This document shows positions 1-8,431 of a stretch of 49,763 nucleotides of DNA, piece by piece. How positions within the stretch are numbered: position 1 is the first letter of the stretch; the number at the start of each line of letters is the position of its first letter. The position numbers were made by a program, and so were the translations under genes. The notes under the pieces are model-generated. The model was not told where the DNA came from and did not search any database. It worked only from the letters and a program-made list of their open reading frames with translations. The DNA comes from Myxococcota bacterium (GTDB lineage Bacteria; Myxococcota_A; UBA796; UBA2385). The stretch lies in the NCBI GenBank assembly GCA_023150805.1, contig JAKLKF010000051.1:1-49763 (forward strand), read 5' to 3'.

Positions 1-387
1 CTGGTAGCGGTGGAACTTGCCGCCGCGGTCGAAGGCCTCGGTCCCGTCCGAGAGCACCTCGACCAACGCCACAGGGTTGGTGGCGGCCATGGGATCGTCG
101 GGGTGGGTGACCACCGGGCCGCAGATGACCTTCAGGTCCGGGTAGGCTGCGTCCCCGCGCTGTGGCATGTAGACCCGCAGGGCCTCGGCGTAGACGCGGC
201 ACGGGCGGCCCAGCAGCGCGTTGCCTACCAACCGGGTGACGTTCGCGATCAGCAGGGCGTGCTCGGGCGTGCCGCCGGCCATCGCGTAGACCTCGCCGTC
301 GAAGAGCTCGACGTGGGTGAGGCTGTCCCGGTCGATGGCCAGGTAGTCGGAGTAGGGCAGGCGGGGGCGGAGGGCGGCGTTGGACAT
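1..387 (-). CDS. Uma2 family (DUF820) putative endonuclease, C-terminus cut by window edge
   Basis: The 129 visible residues begin at the ATG at 387 and run off the window start, so the C-terminus is missing. The sequence has the Uma2/DUF820 pattern of a PD-(D/E)XK fold: an early hydrophobic stretch with HVELFDGEVYAMAGG, then AYPDLKVICG (the PD pair), then VALVEVLSDGTEAFDRGGK with the E and K expected in the catalytic core. The family is widespread in cyanobacteria and myxobacteria, and its biological role is mostly unproven. The gene lies 9 bases downstream of the alkyltransferase stop and is probably the last gene of the operon that starts at 2392. The family call is firm; the function is not. 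Confidence 0.85.
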   Translation of the reverse strand, partial: MSNAALRPRLPYSDYLAIDRDSLTHVELFDGEVYAMAGGTPEHALLIANVTRLVGNALLGRPCRVYAEALRVYMPQRGDAAYPDLKVICGPVVTHPDDPMAATNPVALVEVLSDGTEAFDRGGKFHRYQ

Positions 388-396
388 GACTTCAGT

Positions 397-876
397 CTAC
401 ACCAGCCCGACCTGCTCGCCGGGCAGGACCAGCCCCTCGTGCCGCAAGAGCCAGCGCTTGGCCGGCAGGCCCCAGCCGAAGCCGACCAGGTCGCCGCGGG
501 CGCCGATCACGCGGTGGCAGGGCAGGACGATGGGCAGCGGGTTGGCGCCGTTCGCCGTGCCGACAGCGCGGGTGGTGGTGGCAGTCAGGCCCAGGCGGGC
601 GGTGAAAGCGCCATAGGACAGGGTCTGGCCCGGCGGGACCTGGCGCAGCCCCAGCCACACGCGGCGCTGGAAGTCGGTGCCCTGGGGGTCCACCGGCAGG
701 GCGTCGAGCGCGGTGAGATCACCATCCAGGTAGCGACCGAAGGCCGCGGCGGCGCCGAAGGGATCACCGGCGGGCAGGTCCACCGGCTCGCGTGCGATCC
801 GGGTGAGGCCCGCGGGGCTGGTGACGATCCACAGTCGGCCCAGGGGACTGTCTACGGTACAGCAGACCTCGGTCAC
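397..876 (-). CDS. ogt: Methylated-DNA--protein-cysteine S-methyltransferase
   Basis: This 159-aa protein repairs O6-alkylguanine by suicidal transfer of the alkyl group to a cysteine. The active-site motif PCHRV is present in LPIVLPCHRVIGA. The flanking family signatures are also visible: FQRRVWLGLRQVPPGQTLSYG (DNA-binding wing and recognition helix region), the AVGTANGANPLP segment and a C-terminal LLRHEG. The short N-terminus, with no Ada-type metal-binding or AraC domain, makes it an Ogt/MGMT-type enzyme. The start is a GTG at 876 whose last two bases overlap the TGA of the upstream gene (GTGA), so translation is probably coupled to the RraB-like gene. Confidence 0.93.
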   Translation of the reverse strand: MTEVCCTVDSPLGRLWIVTSPAGLTRIAREPVDLPAGDPFGAAAAFGRYLDGDLTALDALPVDPQGTDFQRRVWLGLRQVPPGQTLSYGAFTARLGLTATTTRAVGTANGANPLPIVLPCHRVIGARGDLVGFGWGLPAKRWLLRHEGLVLPGEQVGLV

Positions 877-1259
877 GGCATCACCTCGGCCGAGAAGCCA
901 TCATAGAGGCCGCCGTAGCCCTGGGCCAGGGCCTCCATCGCCGCACGGCGGCTTTGCGCCTCTGCCTGCGTCAGATCGACCGTCTCCTCGGCGGTCAACA
1001 GCCAGACCTCGCCCTCGGCGCCAGCGGACACGGCCAGCCCCTGGGCGGACAGGGCCACGGCCGCGGCGTCCGCGCCTTCGGGGGAGGGGAAGCTCAGCTC
1101 GTGCTGGAGCCGGTGGGCGCGGCCCTCACCGGGACCGGGAATGCCCAGCCGGGCCAGCAGGTCGGCGTCGGGAGAGACCTGGACGGTCACCTCCGGCGGA
1201 GGGGCGGGGGGCGCCTGGGGGACGGGGGAGGCGCAGGCGAGCAGCAGGGCCAGAATCAC
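873..1259 (-). CDS. RraB-domain lipoprotein (ribonuclease E inhibitor-like fold)
   Basis: The protein has 128 residues and starts at the GTG at 1259, which overlaps the peptidase stop as GTGA. The N-terminus is a short lipoprotein signal (MILALLLACAS) with a cysteine suited to lipidation, followed by a Pro/Ala linker. The remainder resembles the RraB fold: a DADLLARLG start, a central HRLQHELSFPSPEGADAAA strand-helix, and a final RRAAMEALAQGYGGLYDGF segment, which is the most typical RraB signature. RraB normally binds RNase E in the cytoplasm. A lipidated, exported copy cannot do that and probably uses the fold for another role. Family assignment is by pattern only. Confidence 0.65.
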   Translation of the reverse strand: MILALLLACASPVPQAPPAPPPEVTVQVSPDADLLARLGIPGPGEGRAHRLQHELSFPSPEGADAAAVALSAQGLAVSAGAEGEVWLLTAEETVDLTQAEAQSRRAAMEALAQGYGGLYDGFSAEVMP

Positions 1260-2392
1260 GGGGCCGCCGGGGAGAGATCGAACCAGGGCAGGGGCTGGCC
1301 GGTCTGCACGGACTGGGACATCTCCCAGGCCACCGCGCGCAGGGCACCGACCCCCAGCTCGACGTGCCGCGCGGGGCGGCGGGGGTTGTACATCCGGAAG
1401 GGGGTCGACAGGTCGGCGGGCCGCTCGATGCCCGAGCGGGTCAGCTCGACCAGGACGCTGGGGATGCCGTAGCGACCGTACAGGTGGTCGATCTCCATGC
1501 CGTGGCCGCGGAAGAAGAAGCCCCAGCGCGAGAGCTGCATCGGCTTGTAGGCGCCGGCCCCCTGGCCCGACTGCATCAGCAGCCCGAGCGCGTGCAGGGC
1601 CGGCCAGTCGGGCGCCCGCTCCCAGTCCCCGGCCCAGGGCAGGTAGTGGAAGCCACCGAAGGCGTGCAGGCTGACAGCCGCGTCCCAGCCCTGGGCGCCC
1701 AGGCGGTCGATGGCCTGGGCCTCGGGCTCGGAGAGGGGCTCGGGCGGCACCTGGTAGCGGCCGGGCAGGATGTGACGCCAGACGGCGCGGGGCTCTGTGT
1801 GCACGGCGAAGTTGCGGTTCAGGTCGACGCCGCGGGCGTTGCTGCGGCGGAAGCGCTCCTCGCCCGCGAACAGATCGCCCTCGACCCGCTGGCGACCGTC
1901 CACGTTCAGCATCGGCAGGACCATCACCTCGACCCCGGGCGGGGGCGAGGCGGCCAGCTCCTCCAAGAATGCCAGCGCCACCTCGGTCGAGATCCACTCC
2001 ATCGCGTGGATGTTGGCGAAGACCAGCAGCTTGCGCTGGACCGGCACCCCCGGATCGGACACACGGAAGCCCCAGATGCTGCGGCCCTGGCTGCTGCGGC
2101 CGACCCGCTCGGGGGTCACCCGGCCCGGCCAGCGCTCCACCAGGGCGGCGGCCGCGGCCAGCACCTCGGCCTCCAGGTGGTAGGGCTCGGCCGCCTCGCC
2201 GGACCGCCAGGCCGCCGCCTCGGCCGAGGGCTCGGCCTGCCGGGCCGCCTCGCGCAGGAAGTCGGCGTGCGGGTGCTCGGCGGTGGTCCGGACGTGGGGG
2301 GCCGGGCCGACAGGCATGTCCGGCACGCCGGGCGGGCCGGGCGGGTCCTGGGCGAGCGCGAGGGAGGCGAGGGCGAGGAGGAGCGGGAGCAC
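1256..2392 (-). CDS. Secreted M14 family zinc carboxypeptidase
   Basis: The 378-aa protein begins with a cleavable signal peptide (LLLALASLALAQ), so it acts outside the cytoplasm. The catalytic domain shows the M14 zinc site: NIHAMEW supplies His and Glu (HxxE), GVDLNRNF is the substrate-binding Asn-Arg motif, SLHAFGG supplies the third zinc-ligand His, and VELTRSG carries the likely general-base Glu. The enzyme should remove C-terminal residues from peptides or amidated cell-wall peptides. The start is the GTG at 2392. It heads a tightly coupled operon with an RraB-like lipoprotein, an alkyltransferase and a Uma2 protein. No functional link among the four is obvious. Confidence 0.9.
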   Translation of the reverse strand: MLPLLLALASLALAQDPPGPPGVPDMPVGPAPHVRTTAEHPHADFLREAARQAEPSAEAAAWRSGEAAEPYHLEAEVLAAAAALVERWPGRVTPERVGRSSQGRSIWGFRVSDPGVPVQRKLLVFANIHAMEWISTEVALAFLEELAASPPPGVEVMVLPMLNVDGRQRVEGDLFAGEERFRRSNARGVDLNRNFAVHTEPRAVWRHILPGRYQVPPEPLSEPEAQAIDRLGAQGWDAAVSLHAFGGFHYLPWAGDWERAPDWPALHALGLLMQSGQGAGAYKPMQLSRWGFFFRGHGMEIDHLYGRYGIPSVLVELTRSGIERPADLSTPFRMYNPRRPARHVELGVGALRAVAWEMSQSVQTGQPLPWFDLSPAAP

Positions 2393-2421
2393 GGGCGAGG
2401 CTTAGCGCGGAGGAGCCGGCG

Positions 2422-3234
2422 CTACCGCAGCGCCCCGGCCCACAGGCTGACCAGGATCCCGTAGTTGTCGTCCACCGGCACGTAGTCGCCGTAGCCCGCG
2501 ATCTGGATCCCGGTCTGGTCCACGCTGCCCGACAAGAAGACGCCGTAGGTCACGAAAGCCTGCCCCTCGTTCAGCGACTCCTCCATCCGGTCCTGGCCCA
2601 GCGCGTCCCAGGTGGGACCCAGGGTGACGCACTCGCTCTCGAAGCAGGTCAGGTTCAGGGCCACGCCGTCGCTGGTGTCGATCGCGCCCTCCACCAGGAT
2701 GACCGCGTCGGTCTCGTCGCTCTCTCCCTCCGCGCCACCGATGGCCAGCTCCACCCGCACGGGGAAGCGCAGATCGGGGCCCGGGGGGCAGTAGGGCGCG
2801 CTGCCGGAGCGCGTCACGACCAGGGGCTCGGCCGCGGCCTCGACGCTGAGCACGACGGGGTCGGAGTCCTCGTCGTGCAGCGCGCGCGACCACTCCACCG
2901 CGGTGGGAGCCCAGGCCTGCACCAGGGCCCAGGTCGCGTCGGCGTCGGCGGGCGGCGTGGCCTCGCTCAAGGGGACCTCGATCTCGTCGCAGGACCCCGC
3001 GTCCGCGAAGTCGCCCTGGTCCAGGCAGGCGCCCCAGGTGCCTCCGTCCGGCATCCCATCGCCCTCTCCGGCACAGTCGGTGCCCCCGTCGCCTCCATCG
3101 CCATCGCCCCCTCCGTCCCCCTCCTCGCCCCCGTCGCCCCCGTCGCCCCCGTCGCCCCCATCGCCGTCCGAACCTTCGGGCTCATCGCACGAACACAGCA
3201 GGAGGGCCGCGAGGCCGAGCAAGCGGACGAACAT
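2422..3234 (-). CDS. Lipoprotein with Asp/Gly-rich linker, unknown function
   Basis: The 270-aa protein starts at ATG 3234, preceded by a strong GAGGAGG site at 3240-3246. The signal FVRLLGLAALLLCSC ends in a lipobox cysteine. It is followed by an acidic low-complexity linker of about 45 residues made of GDGGDGG and EEGDGGG units, typical of surface lipoproteins in myxobacteria. The C-terminal 200 residues contain several cysteines and beta-rich sequence (VVLSVEAAAEP, VILVEGAIDTS, GIQIAGYGDYVPVDDN) but no family I recognise. It is probably an outer-membrane-anchored extracellular domain on a flexible stalk. It is divergent from the XPB helicase gene, with about 105 bases between them for promoters. 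Confidence 0.85.
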   Translation of the reverse strand: MFVRLLGLAALLLCSCDEPEGSDGDGGDGGDGGDGGEEGDGGGDGDGGDGGTDCAGEGDGMPDGGTWGACLDQGDFADAGSCDEIEVPLSEATPPADADATWALVQAWAPTAVEWSRALHDEDSDPVVLSVEAAAEPLVVTRSGSAPYCPPGPDLRFPVRVELAIGGAEGESDETDAVILVEGAIDTSDGVALNLTCFESECVTLGPTWDALGQDRMEESLNEGQAFVTYGVFLSGSVDQTGIQIAGYGDYVPVDDNYGILVSLWAGALR

Positions 3235-3339
3235 GATCACCTCCTCACCCACGATAGGCGCCGCCGGTCGCGGGCACCGCCCCCCTGCGACAAGAGGGCG
3301 CTCGCGGTCGGGCTCCCCCCGCCGCGTTACCGCCCCTGC

Positions 3340-4743
3340 ATGTGGACCCTGCGCTTCCACGGTGGGACCCTGGTCGTGCAGGGCGCCGACCTCGACCTGC
3401 TGCCGCCCGGCTTCGCCTTCGACGACCGGGTCGGGCACCTGCGCGGGCCGGCCTGGCGCTACGCCGAGGTCGTGCGCGGCGCGAAGCGGCTGGGGATCCC
3501 CGTGCAGGACGACGCGCGGGCCTGGCCCCTGGACCAGCCGATGCGACCGCTGGCCCGCCGGGCGCCGCGCCCCTACCAGGCCGAGGCCCTGGTCGCCTGG
3601 CGGGAGGCGGGCCGCCGCGGCAGCGTGGTGCTGCCCACCGGGGCCGGCAAGACCTTCGTGGCCGAGCTGTGCATCGCCGACACGGGGCGGCCGACGCTGG
3701 TCGTGGCGCCGACGCTGGACCTGGTCGGACAGTGGCACGCGCGGCTGGCGGCCACCTTCGCCCAGCCCGTCGGCATCCTGGGCGGCGGCCACCACGAGGT
3801 CCAACCGCTGACGGTCAGCACCTACGACAGCGCATGGCTGCACCTGCACCGCTACGGCGACCGCTTCGGGCTGGTGGTCTTCGACGAGGTGCACCACCTG
3901 CCGGCGCCCGCCTACCTGACCATCGCCGAGGCGGCGATGGCGCCCTTCCGCCTGGGGCTGACGGCCACGCTGGAGCGGGAGGACGGCCGGCACGAGGCGC
4001 TGTCCGAGCTGGTCGGACCCGTCGTCTATCGCAAGGAGATCACCGAGCTGGCTGGCGACTTCCTGGCCGACTACGAGACCGTCCGGCTGGAGGTCCAGCT
4101 CTCGGATGACGAGCAGTCGAGATATGACGCGGCCCGCGGCCAGCTCACCGACTTCCTGGCCAGCCAGGGGATCCGCCTGGGGGCGCCGGGCGGCTGGCAG
4201 GCCTTCCTGCGCGCCTCGGCCCGCAGCCGGATCGGACGCGCGGCCTTCCAGGCCTACCAGGAGAGCCGGCGCATCGCACACGGCACGGAGCGCAAGCTCG
4301 ACCTGCTCGACGCGCTGCTGGTCCAGGAGAAGGGGCGGCGGACGATCGTGTTCACGCACGACAACGCCACGGCCTACCGGGTCAGCCGGGACTTCCTGCT
4401 GCCCTGCATCAGCCACCAGACGGACGTCAAGGAGCGGCGGGCCATCCTGGACGCCTTCGAGGCCGGCACCCTGCCGACCATCGTCACCAGTCGGGTCCTG
4501 AACGAAGGCGTGGACCTGCCGGCGGCCGAGATCGCCGTCGTGCTGTCGGGCACGGGCACGGTGCGCGAGCACGTGCAGCGGCTGGGGCGCATCCTGCGGC
4601 CGGGCGTCGACGCCCAGGGCCACCGCAAGCAGGCCGTGCTCTACGAGCTGGTGGCCGCGAACACCGCCGAGGAGCGCACCAGCGCCCGCCGGCGCCGCCA
4701 CGCCGCCTGGGAAGAGGGGGGGAGCGACCGTGCTGACCGGTGA
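3340..4743 (+). CDS. XPB/RAD25-type DEAD/DEAH-box DNA helicase
   Basis: This 467-aa SF2 helicase carries the motifs of the XPB group. An N-terminal damage-recognition-like region of about 75 residues is followed by RAPRPYQAEAL (Q-like motif), Walker A VLPTGAGKTF, motif II VVFDEVHH, motif III LGLTATLER, and C-terminal motifs IVTSRVLNEGVD and RLGRILRPG. Bacterial and archaeal XPB proteins unwind DNA in a nucleotide-excision-like repair pathway with the nuclease Bax1. The ATG at 3340 fits the family start. The next gene begins 14 bases before this stop and is a Bax1-like protein, so the two are almost certainly co-translated partners. Confidence 0.93.
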   Translation: MWTLRFHGGTLVVQGADLDLLPPGFAFDDRVGHLRGPAWRYAEVVRGAKRLGIPVQDDARAWPLDQPMRPLARRAPRPYQAEALVAWREAGRRGSVVLPTGAGKTFVAELCIADTGRPTLVVAPTLDLVGQWHARLAATFAQPVGILGGGHHEVQPLTVSTYDSAWLHLHRYGDRFGLVVFDEVHHLPAPAYLTIAEAAMAPFRLGLTATLEREDGRHEALSELVGPVVYRKEITELAGDFLADYETVRLEVQLSDDEQSRYDAARGQLTDFLASQGIRLGAPGGWQAFLRASARSRIGRAAFQAYQESRRIAHGTERKLDLLDALLVQEKGRRTIVFTHDNATAYRVSRDFLLPCISHQTDVKERRAILDAFEAGTLPTIVTSRVLNEGVDLPAAEIAVVLSGTGTVREHVQRLGRILRPGVDAQGHRKQAVLYELVAANTAEERTSARRRRHAAWEEGGSDRADR

Positions 4744-5953
4744 CCTGCTGCGGGTGCGCGTCAACGGCAAGGCCCTGCACCCGGCCTTCGTGGGCGAGGG
4801 CAGCGAGCGGCTGCAGGAGCGGGCGCAGGACCTGGTGGGACTGTTCACGCAGGCCGTGGAGGGGGGCTGGACCCGGGGCGAGCTGGAGGCGGCCCTGCGC
4901 GAGCTGGAGGGGGACGACACCGACCACAAGCTGTCTCGCGGCCTGGCCAAGGTGCTGTGGGACCGCTGCGAGGTGGAGACGGTGGCGGACCTGGACCCGC
5001 AGGAGGTGCGGCGACAGGTCTTCGCCCTGGCAGCCGCGCGGGGCCCGCTCGCCCGAGGACCCGGCCCCTCCCCGGGGCAGGACATCGCCCGGCCCCTGGC
5101 AAGGGAGATCCTCGACGAGGTGGCGGCCGGCATGGGCACCACCGGCGAGCACCTCGCCCGCGCGCTCTACGCGGACCTCAAGGAGCAGCAGCGGCTGACG
5201 TCGTGGCGGCCGCTCGACGGCCCGGGCCTGCTGCGCCGCTACGACGTGGCCCTGGTGCAGGCCGTGCTGCTGCGGGCCTTCTGGCTGAAGCTGCGGCTGG
5301 TCGCGCCCGATCCTCGCCGGCTCCAGCAGCTCCTGCGCGCGGCGCGCTTCCACGAGCTGATGGTGCGCGTGGACAAGGCCGGGCCGGCCGTGCTGGTGCA
5401 CCTGGACGGCCCCGAGAGCCTGCTGCGGCAGAGCACGCGCTACGGCATGCAGCTGGCGACCTTCTTCCCGACCCTGCTGCTGCAGACGGGGACCTGGGCG
5501 CTGGAGGCCGAGGTCGCCTGGGGCAAGGGGCGGCTGCGCAAGAGCCTGACCCTGACCGACCAGCAGGGCCTGGTCAGCCACGCCCGCGACATCGGCGCCT
5601 GGAAGAGCCGCACCGAGCAGTTCTTCGAGGACCGCTGGGGGGCGGAGCAGGAGGGCTGGACGATCTCGCCGGGCGAGGTGCAGGTGATCGCGGGCCAGCA
5701 CGTGCTGGTGCCGGCCTGGACCTTCCGCAAGGGCGGGCGCACCGCGCACCTGGACGTCGTGGGCTACTGGCGCAAGGGCTACCTGGAAGAGCGGCTCCAG
5801 CACACGCCGCCCGACGTGGTGCTGGCGGTCAGCAAGCGGCTGTGCGGGGACAAGGCCGAGCTGCCGGCGGCGCTGGCGGCGCGGGTGGTGCCCTTCGCCG
5901 AGATCATCCCGGTCAAGCAGGTGCTGGAGCGGCTGGAGGCCGTCGGGAGCTAG
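4730..5953 (+). CDS. Bax1-like nuclease, DUF790 family (XPB partner)
   Basis: The 407-aa protein belongs to the DUF790/Bax1 family, known in archaea to bind XPB and cut DNA near the helicase bubble. The N-terminal half is helical (TDHKLSRGLAKVLWDRC and QEVRRQVFALAAARG are typical). The C-terminal part, about residues 285-370, resembles a PD-(D/E)XK nuclease: SRTEQFFEDRW, then HVLVPAWTFRKGGRTAHLDVVGYW and YLEERL, which supply Glu, Asp and Lys/Glu positions. The start is the GTG at 4730 after a GA-rich Shine-Dalgarno, inside the end of the XPB gene. Gene order and overlap match the conserved xpb-bax1 pair. Confidence 0.9.
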   Translation: MLTGDLLRVRVNGKALHPAFVGEGSERLQERAQDLVGLFTQAVEGGWTRGELEAALRELEGDDTDHKLSRGLAKVLWDRCEVETVADLDPQEVRRQVFALAAARGPLARGPGPSPGQDIARPLAREILDEVAAGMGTTGEHLARALYADLKEQQRLTSWRPLDGPGLLRRYDVALVQAVLLRAFWLKLRLVAPDPRRLQQLLRAARFHELMVRVDKAGPAVLVHLDGPESLLRQSTRYGMQLATFFPTLLLQTGTWALEAEVAWGKGRLRKSLTLTDQQGLVSHARDIGAWKSRTEQFFEDRWGAEQEGWTISPGEVQVIAGQHVLVPAWTFRKGGRTAHLDVVGYWRKGYLEERLQHTPPDVVLAVSKRLCGDKAELPAALAARVVPFAEIIPVKQVLERLEAVGS

Positions 5954-5965
5954 GGCGGTCGGGGA

Positions 5966-6583
5966 TCAGCCCTGCTTGCGCGGCTCCATCGTGCCGAAGA
6001 CCCGGTCCCAGAAGGTGCTGCTGACGCCGAAGCGCAGCTCCTGGTACTTCTTGTTGTGGTGGTGGCTCATGTGGTGCGCGCGCAGGCGGGCGAACCACTT
6101 CCAGTTCACCTTGAGGTGGTGCTCGGCGTAGTGCATGCAGTCGTAGACGCAGTAGCCGAAGACGAAGCCGCTGAAGAGGGGCCACATCCAGGTCGGGCCG
6201 AAGACCAGGCGGAACAGGCCGCCGAAGACCACGCACAGGCCCAGGCTGACGGCGGGCGGCATGACCAGGCGGAAGCGGTCCCAGTGCCACTGGTGGTGCA
6301 CGCCGTGCACGAAGAAGTGGTAGCGCTCGCCCCAGCTGGCCTTGGGCACCCAGTGGAAGGCCGTGCGGTGCAGGCTGTACTCGGTGAAGGTCCACAGCAC
6401 GTAGCCCGCCAGCCACAGGCCCAGGCCGGTCAGCAGGGGCACGCCGCGGGTCAGGCCCACGGCGAAGAAGGCCAGGGTGCCCGGCACCCACAGCAGGGGC
6501 ACGGTCCACCAGGGGGTGCGGCTGAAGAAGTCGATGAAGTCGCTCTGGAACATCCGCGGCGACTCTTCGGATGCGCGCAGCAT
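5966..6583 (-). CDS. Sterol desaturase/fatty acid hydroxylase family membrane enzyme
   Basis: The 205-aa integral membrane di-iron enzyme has three histidine clusters of the fatty acid hydroxylase superfamily: EYSLHRTAFHW, FVHGVHHQWHWD and AHHMSHHHNKK, together with YDCMHYAEHH. Four or five hydrophobic segments surround them. The combination and short length resemble the FA2H/Scs7 group, which hydroxylates the 2-position of fatty acyl chains, though sterol-modifying relatives cannot be excluded. I chose the ATG at 6583 because AGGAGG lies 5 bases upstream; an internal ATG at 6553 is the alternative. It converges with the Bax1 gene and is divergent from the next lipoprotein gene. Confidence 0.88.
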   Translation of the reverse strand: MLRASEESPRMFQSDFIDFFSRTPWWTVPLLWVPGTLAFFAVGLTRGVPLLTGLGLWLAGYVLWTFTEYSLHRTAFHWVPKASWGERYHFFVHGVHHQWHWDRFRLVMPPAVSLGLCVVFGGLFRLVFGPTWMWPLFSGFVFGYCVYDCMHYAEHHLKVNWKWFARLRAHHMSHHHNKKYQELRFGVSSTFWDRVFGTMEPRKQG

Positions 6584-6715
6584 GCGGCCTCCTGGCTGTT
6601 GCAGCTTGCTACACCGAGGCCCCGGGGCCAGCAAGTGCGCAAGCGACTTCGCAGCGGGTGGGGCCGATCCGGTCCGGCGCCCGCGGTAGGCTGCGCCCGC
6701 CACCCTGGAGCCCCC

Positions 6716-7447
6716 GTGCTGGCCCTCGCCCTGATCTTCGCCGGCTGCCTCGACTACGAGCCCCCTCCTCCCCCGCCGCCGCCCCCCGGCGCCGAGGAGC
6801 GGCCCGACATCTCCCTGATCCCGCCCGGCGGCGCCTCCGACGACCCCGGGCCGGGCGGGCCGCCCAAGGTCCGCGACCTGCGCATCGAGCCCAAGGCGGC
6901 GACGACCACCGACGACCTGCGCGCCCTGCTCACCGTGGTCGACCGCGACAGCCCCAACCCCGACGTCGACTACGTCTGGATCCTCAACGGGCAGGAGCGG
7001 CCCGACCTGTCCACCGAGGTGCTGCCGGCCGACGTGCACAAGAAGGGCGACACGGTCGCGGTCAAGGTCGTCGTCGACGACGGCGAGAGCAAGGTCGAGG
7101 GAGTGAGCGAGACCCTGACCATCCGCAACTCGGCCCCGCAGTTCGTGGGCGACCCCAGCGCCGCGGGGAAGATCGACGGGCTGATGGTCAAGGCCACCGA
7201 CGTGGACGAGGACCCGCTGACCTGGACGCTCAGCGGCCAGCCCGCGGGCATGAGCTTCGACAAGACCCGCGGCATGCTCTCGTACCAGGGCTCGCCGGAG
7301 GAGGAGGGCGGCGACTACGAGGTCAAGCTGACCGTCGAGGACGGCGACGGCGGCAAGGCCGAGTGGACGATGAAGCTGACCGTCGCGCCCGGCAGCGCCG
7401 CGGTGGAGCGCAAGAAGAAGCAGGCCGAGGCCGCCGGCGGCGGCTGA
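6716..7447 (+). CDS. Lipoprotein with cadherin/Ig-like repeats, unknown function
   Basis: The 243-aa product starts at the GTG at 6716, with CTGGAG just upstream. The signal LALALIFAGC carries a lipobox cysteine and is followed at once by CLDYE and nine consecutive prolines, a rigid spacer. The remainder looks like two beta-sandwich repeats: residues ~60-135 (RIEPKAATTTDDL to VEGVSETLTIRNSAP) and ~140-225 (PLTWTLSGQPAGMSF, DYEVKLTVEDGDGG), the latter typical of dystroglycan-type cadherin or He_PIG modules. The tail is Lys/Glu/Ala-rich. It is probably a surface-anchored binding or structural protein. No catalytic motif is visible. Confidence 0.82.
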   Translation: MLALALIFAGCLDYEPPPPPPPPPGAEERPDISLIPPGGASDDPGPGGPPKVRDLRIEPKAATTTDDLRALLTVVDRDSPNPDVDYVWILNGQERPDLSTEVLPADVHKKGDTVAVKVVVDDGESKVEGVSETLTIRNSAPQFVGDPSAAGKIDGLMVKATDVDEDPLTWTLSGQPAGMSFDKTRGMLSYQGSPEEEGGDYEVKLTVEDGDGGKAEWTMKLTVAPGSAAVERKKKQAEAAGGG

Positions 7448-7453
7448 GGGCCG

Positions 7454-8062
7454 TCAGGCGGCCGACACCGGTCCGCCGCGGGCGCGGATCATCGCGGCCA
7501 GGCCCGAGGCGATGACCTCGATGGGCGCGGCGCCGTCCAGGATGACGTGGGCGTGGAAGCGGCTGGGCGCCACGAAGCGCTGGTGACCGGGGCGCACCGT
7601 GTCCAGGTACTGCCGCAGCACGCCCTCGGGGTCGCGGCGGCGGCCGACGATGTCGCGCTGCAGCCGGCGCGCCAGGCGCAGGTCGTCGTCGACGTGCACG
7701 TAGACGCACAGGTCGGCCAGGGCGCGCAGGCGCTCGTCGTGCAGGACCAGGATGCCCTCGACGAAGATGAGCGGCCGGGGGTCCAGGGACTCGGGCTCCG
7801 GCAGGCGGCGGTGGGTGGCGAAGTCGTACCGCGGCACCCGGGCCACCTGGCCCGCCCGAAGGTCGGCCAGGTCGGCGACCATCCGCGCGGTGTCCAGCGC
7901 GTCGGGGTGGTCGTAGTCGTGGGTCAGCGGGTCGAGCACGTCGCGGTAGTAGCGGTCGTGCGAGAGGACCACGCAGTCGGGGTAGCCGGCCGCGACGGCG
8001 TGCACGAGGGTGGTCTTCCCGCTGGCGGTGCCGCCGGCGACCATGACGACGAAGGGCTTCAC
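7454..8062 (-). CDS. udk: Uridine kinase
   Basis: The 202-aa P-loop kinase phosphorylates uridine and cytidine with ATP or GTP in pyrimidine salvage. Walker A is VMVAGGTASGKTTL near residue 12. The family motif LSHDRYYRDV follows at about residue 35, then DYDHPDALD, VPRYDFATHRR (substrate-binding region), LIFVEGILVL (Walker B/lid base) and RRLQRDIVGRRR (lid arginines). Length and motif order match Udk of many bacteria. The start is the GTG at 8062. It lies 21 bases downstream of the bactofilin gene on the same strand and may be transcribed with parAB. Confidence 0.92.
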   Translation of the reverse strand: MKPFVVMVAGGTASGKTTLVHAVAAGYPDCVVLSHDRYYRDVLDPLTHDYDHPDALDTARMVADLADLRAGQVARVPRYDFATHRRLPEPESLDPRPLIFVEGILVLHDERLRALADLCVYVHVDDDLRLARRLQRDIVGRRRDPEGVLRQYLDTVRPGHQRFVAPSRFHAHVILDGAAPIEVIASGLAAMIRARGGPVSAA

Positions 8063-8083
8063 GCGGGCTCCCTGGGCGCGGCG

Positions 8084-8431
8084 CTACTCGACGACCCGCC
8101 CGCGCACGCGTACCTCGCCCTCCAGGATCGCGCCCGGCCGCACCTCCAGGCTGCCGGCGTCGATGCGCCCCACGATGCGCGCGGTGCTGTCGACCACCAG
8201 TCGCTCGCGCACGCGCAGGTCGCCCTGCACGCGGCCGGCGATGACGGCGTTCGCCACGTCGGCCGCGCCCTCGAGCAGGCCGCCGGGGCCCAGCTCCAGC
8301 CAGTCCTCGCTGTAGGCGCGGCCGACGTAGTGGCCGTCGATGCGGACCCGCCCCTCGAAGGTCATGTCGCCCTCGTAGCGGGTGCCGGGGCCGAGCACGG
8401 CGGCCAGGACGGGCTTGGGGCCGCTGGCCAT
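8084..8431 (-). CDS. Bactofilin (polymer-forming cytoskeletal protein)
   Basis: The 115-aa protein consists almost entirely of the bactofilin beta-helix: repeated hydrophobic-Gly turns such as GTRYEGDMTFEGRVRIDGHYVG, GDLRVRERLVVDSTARIVGRIDAGSLEVRPGA and LEGEVRVRG spaced about every 18 residues. Bactofilins polymerise without nucleotides. In Myxococcus, bactofilin scaffolds near parAB position ParAB and origin regions through PadC. The ATG at 8431 shares its A with the parB stop (TGATG), so it is translationally coupled to parB, supporting a chromosome-organisation role. The protein has a short N-terminal tail, consistent with a small cytoplasmic bactofilin. Confidence 0.92.
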   Translation of the reverse strand: MASGPKPVLAAVLGPGTRYEGDMTFEGRVRIDGHYVGRAYSEDWLELGPGGLLEGAADVANAVIAGRVQGDLRVRERLVVDSTARIVGRIDAGSLEVRPGAILEGEVRVRGRVVE

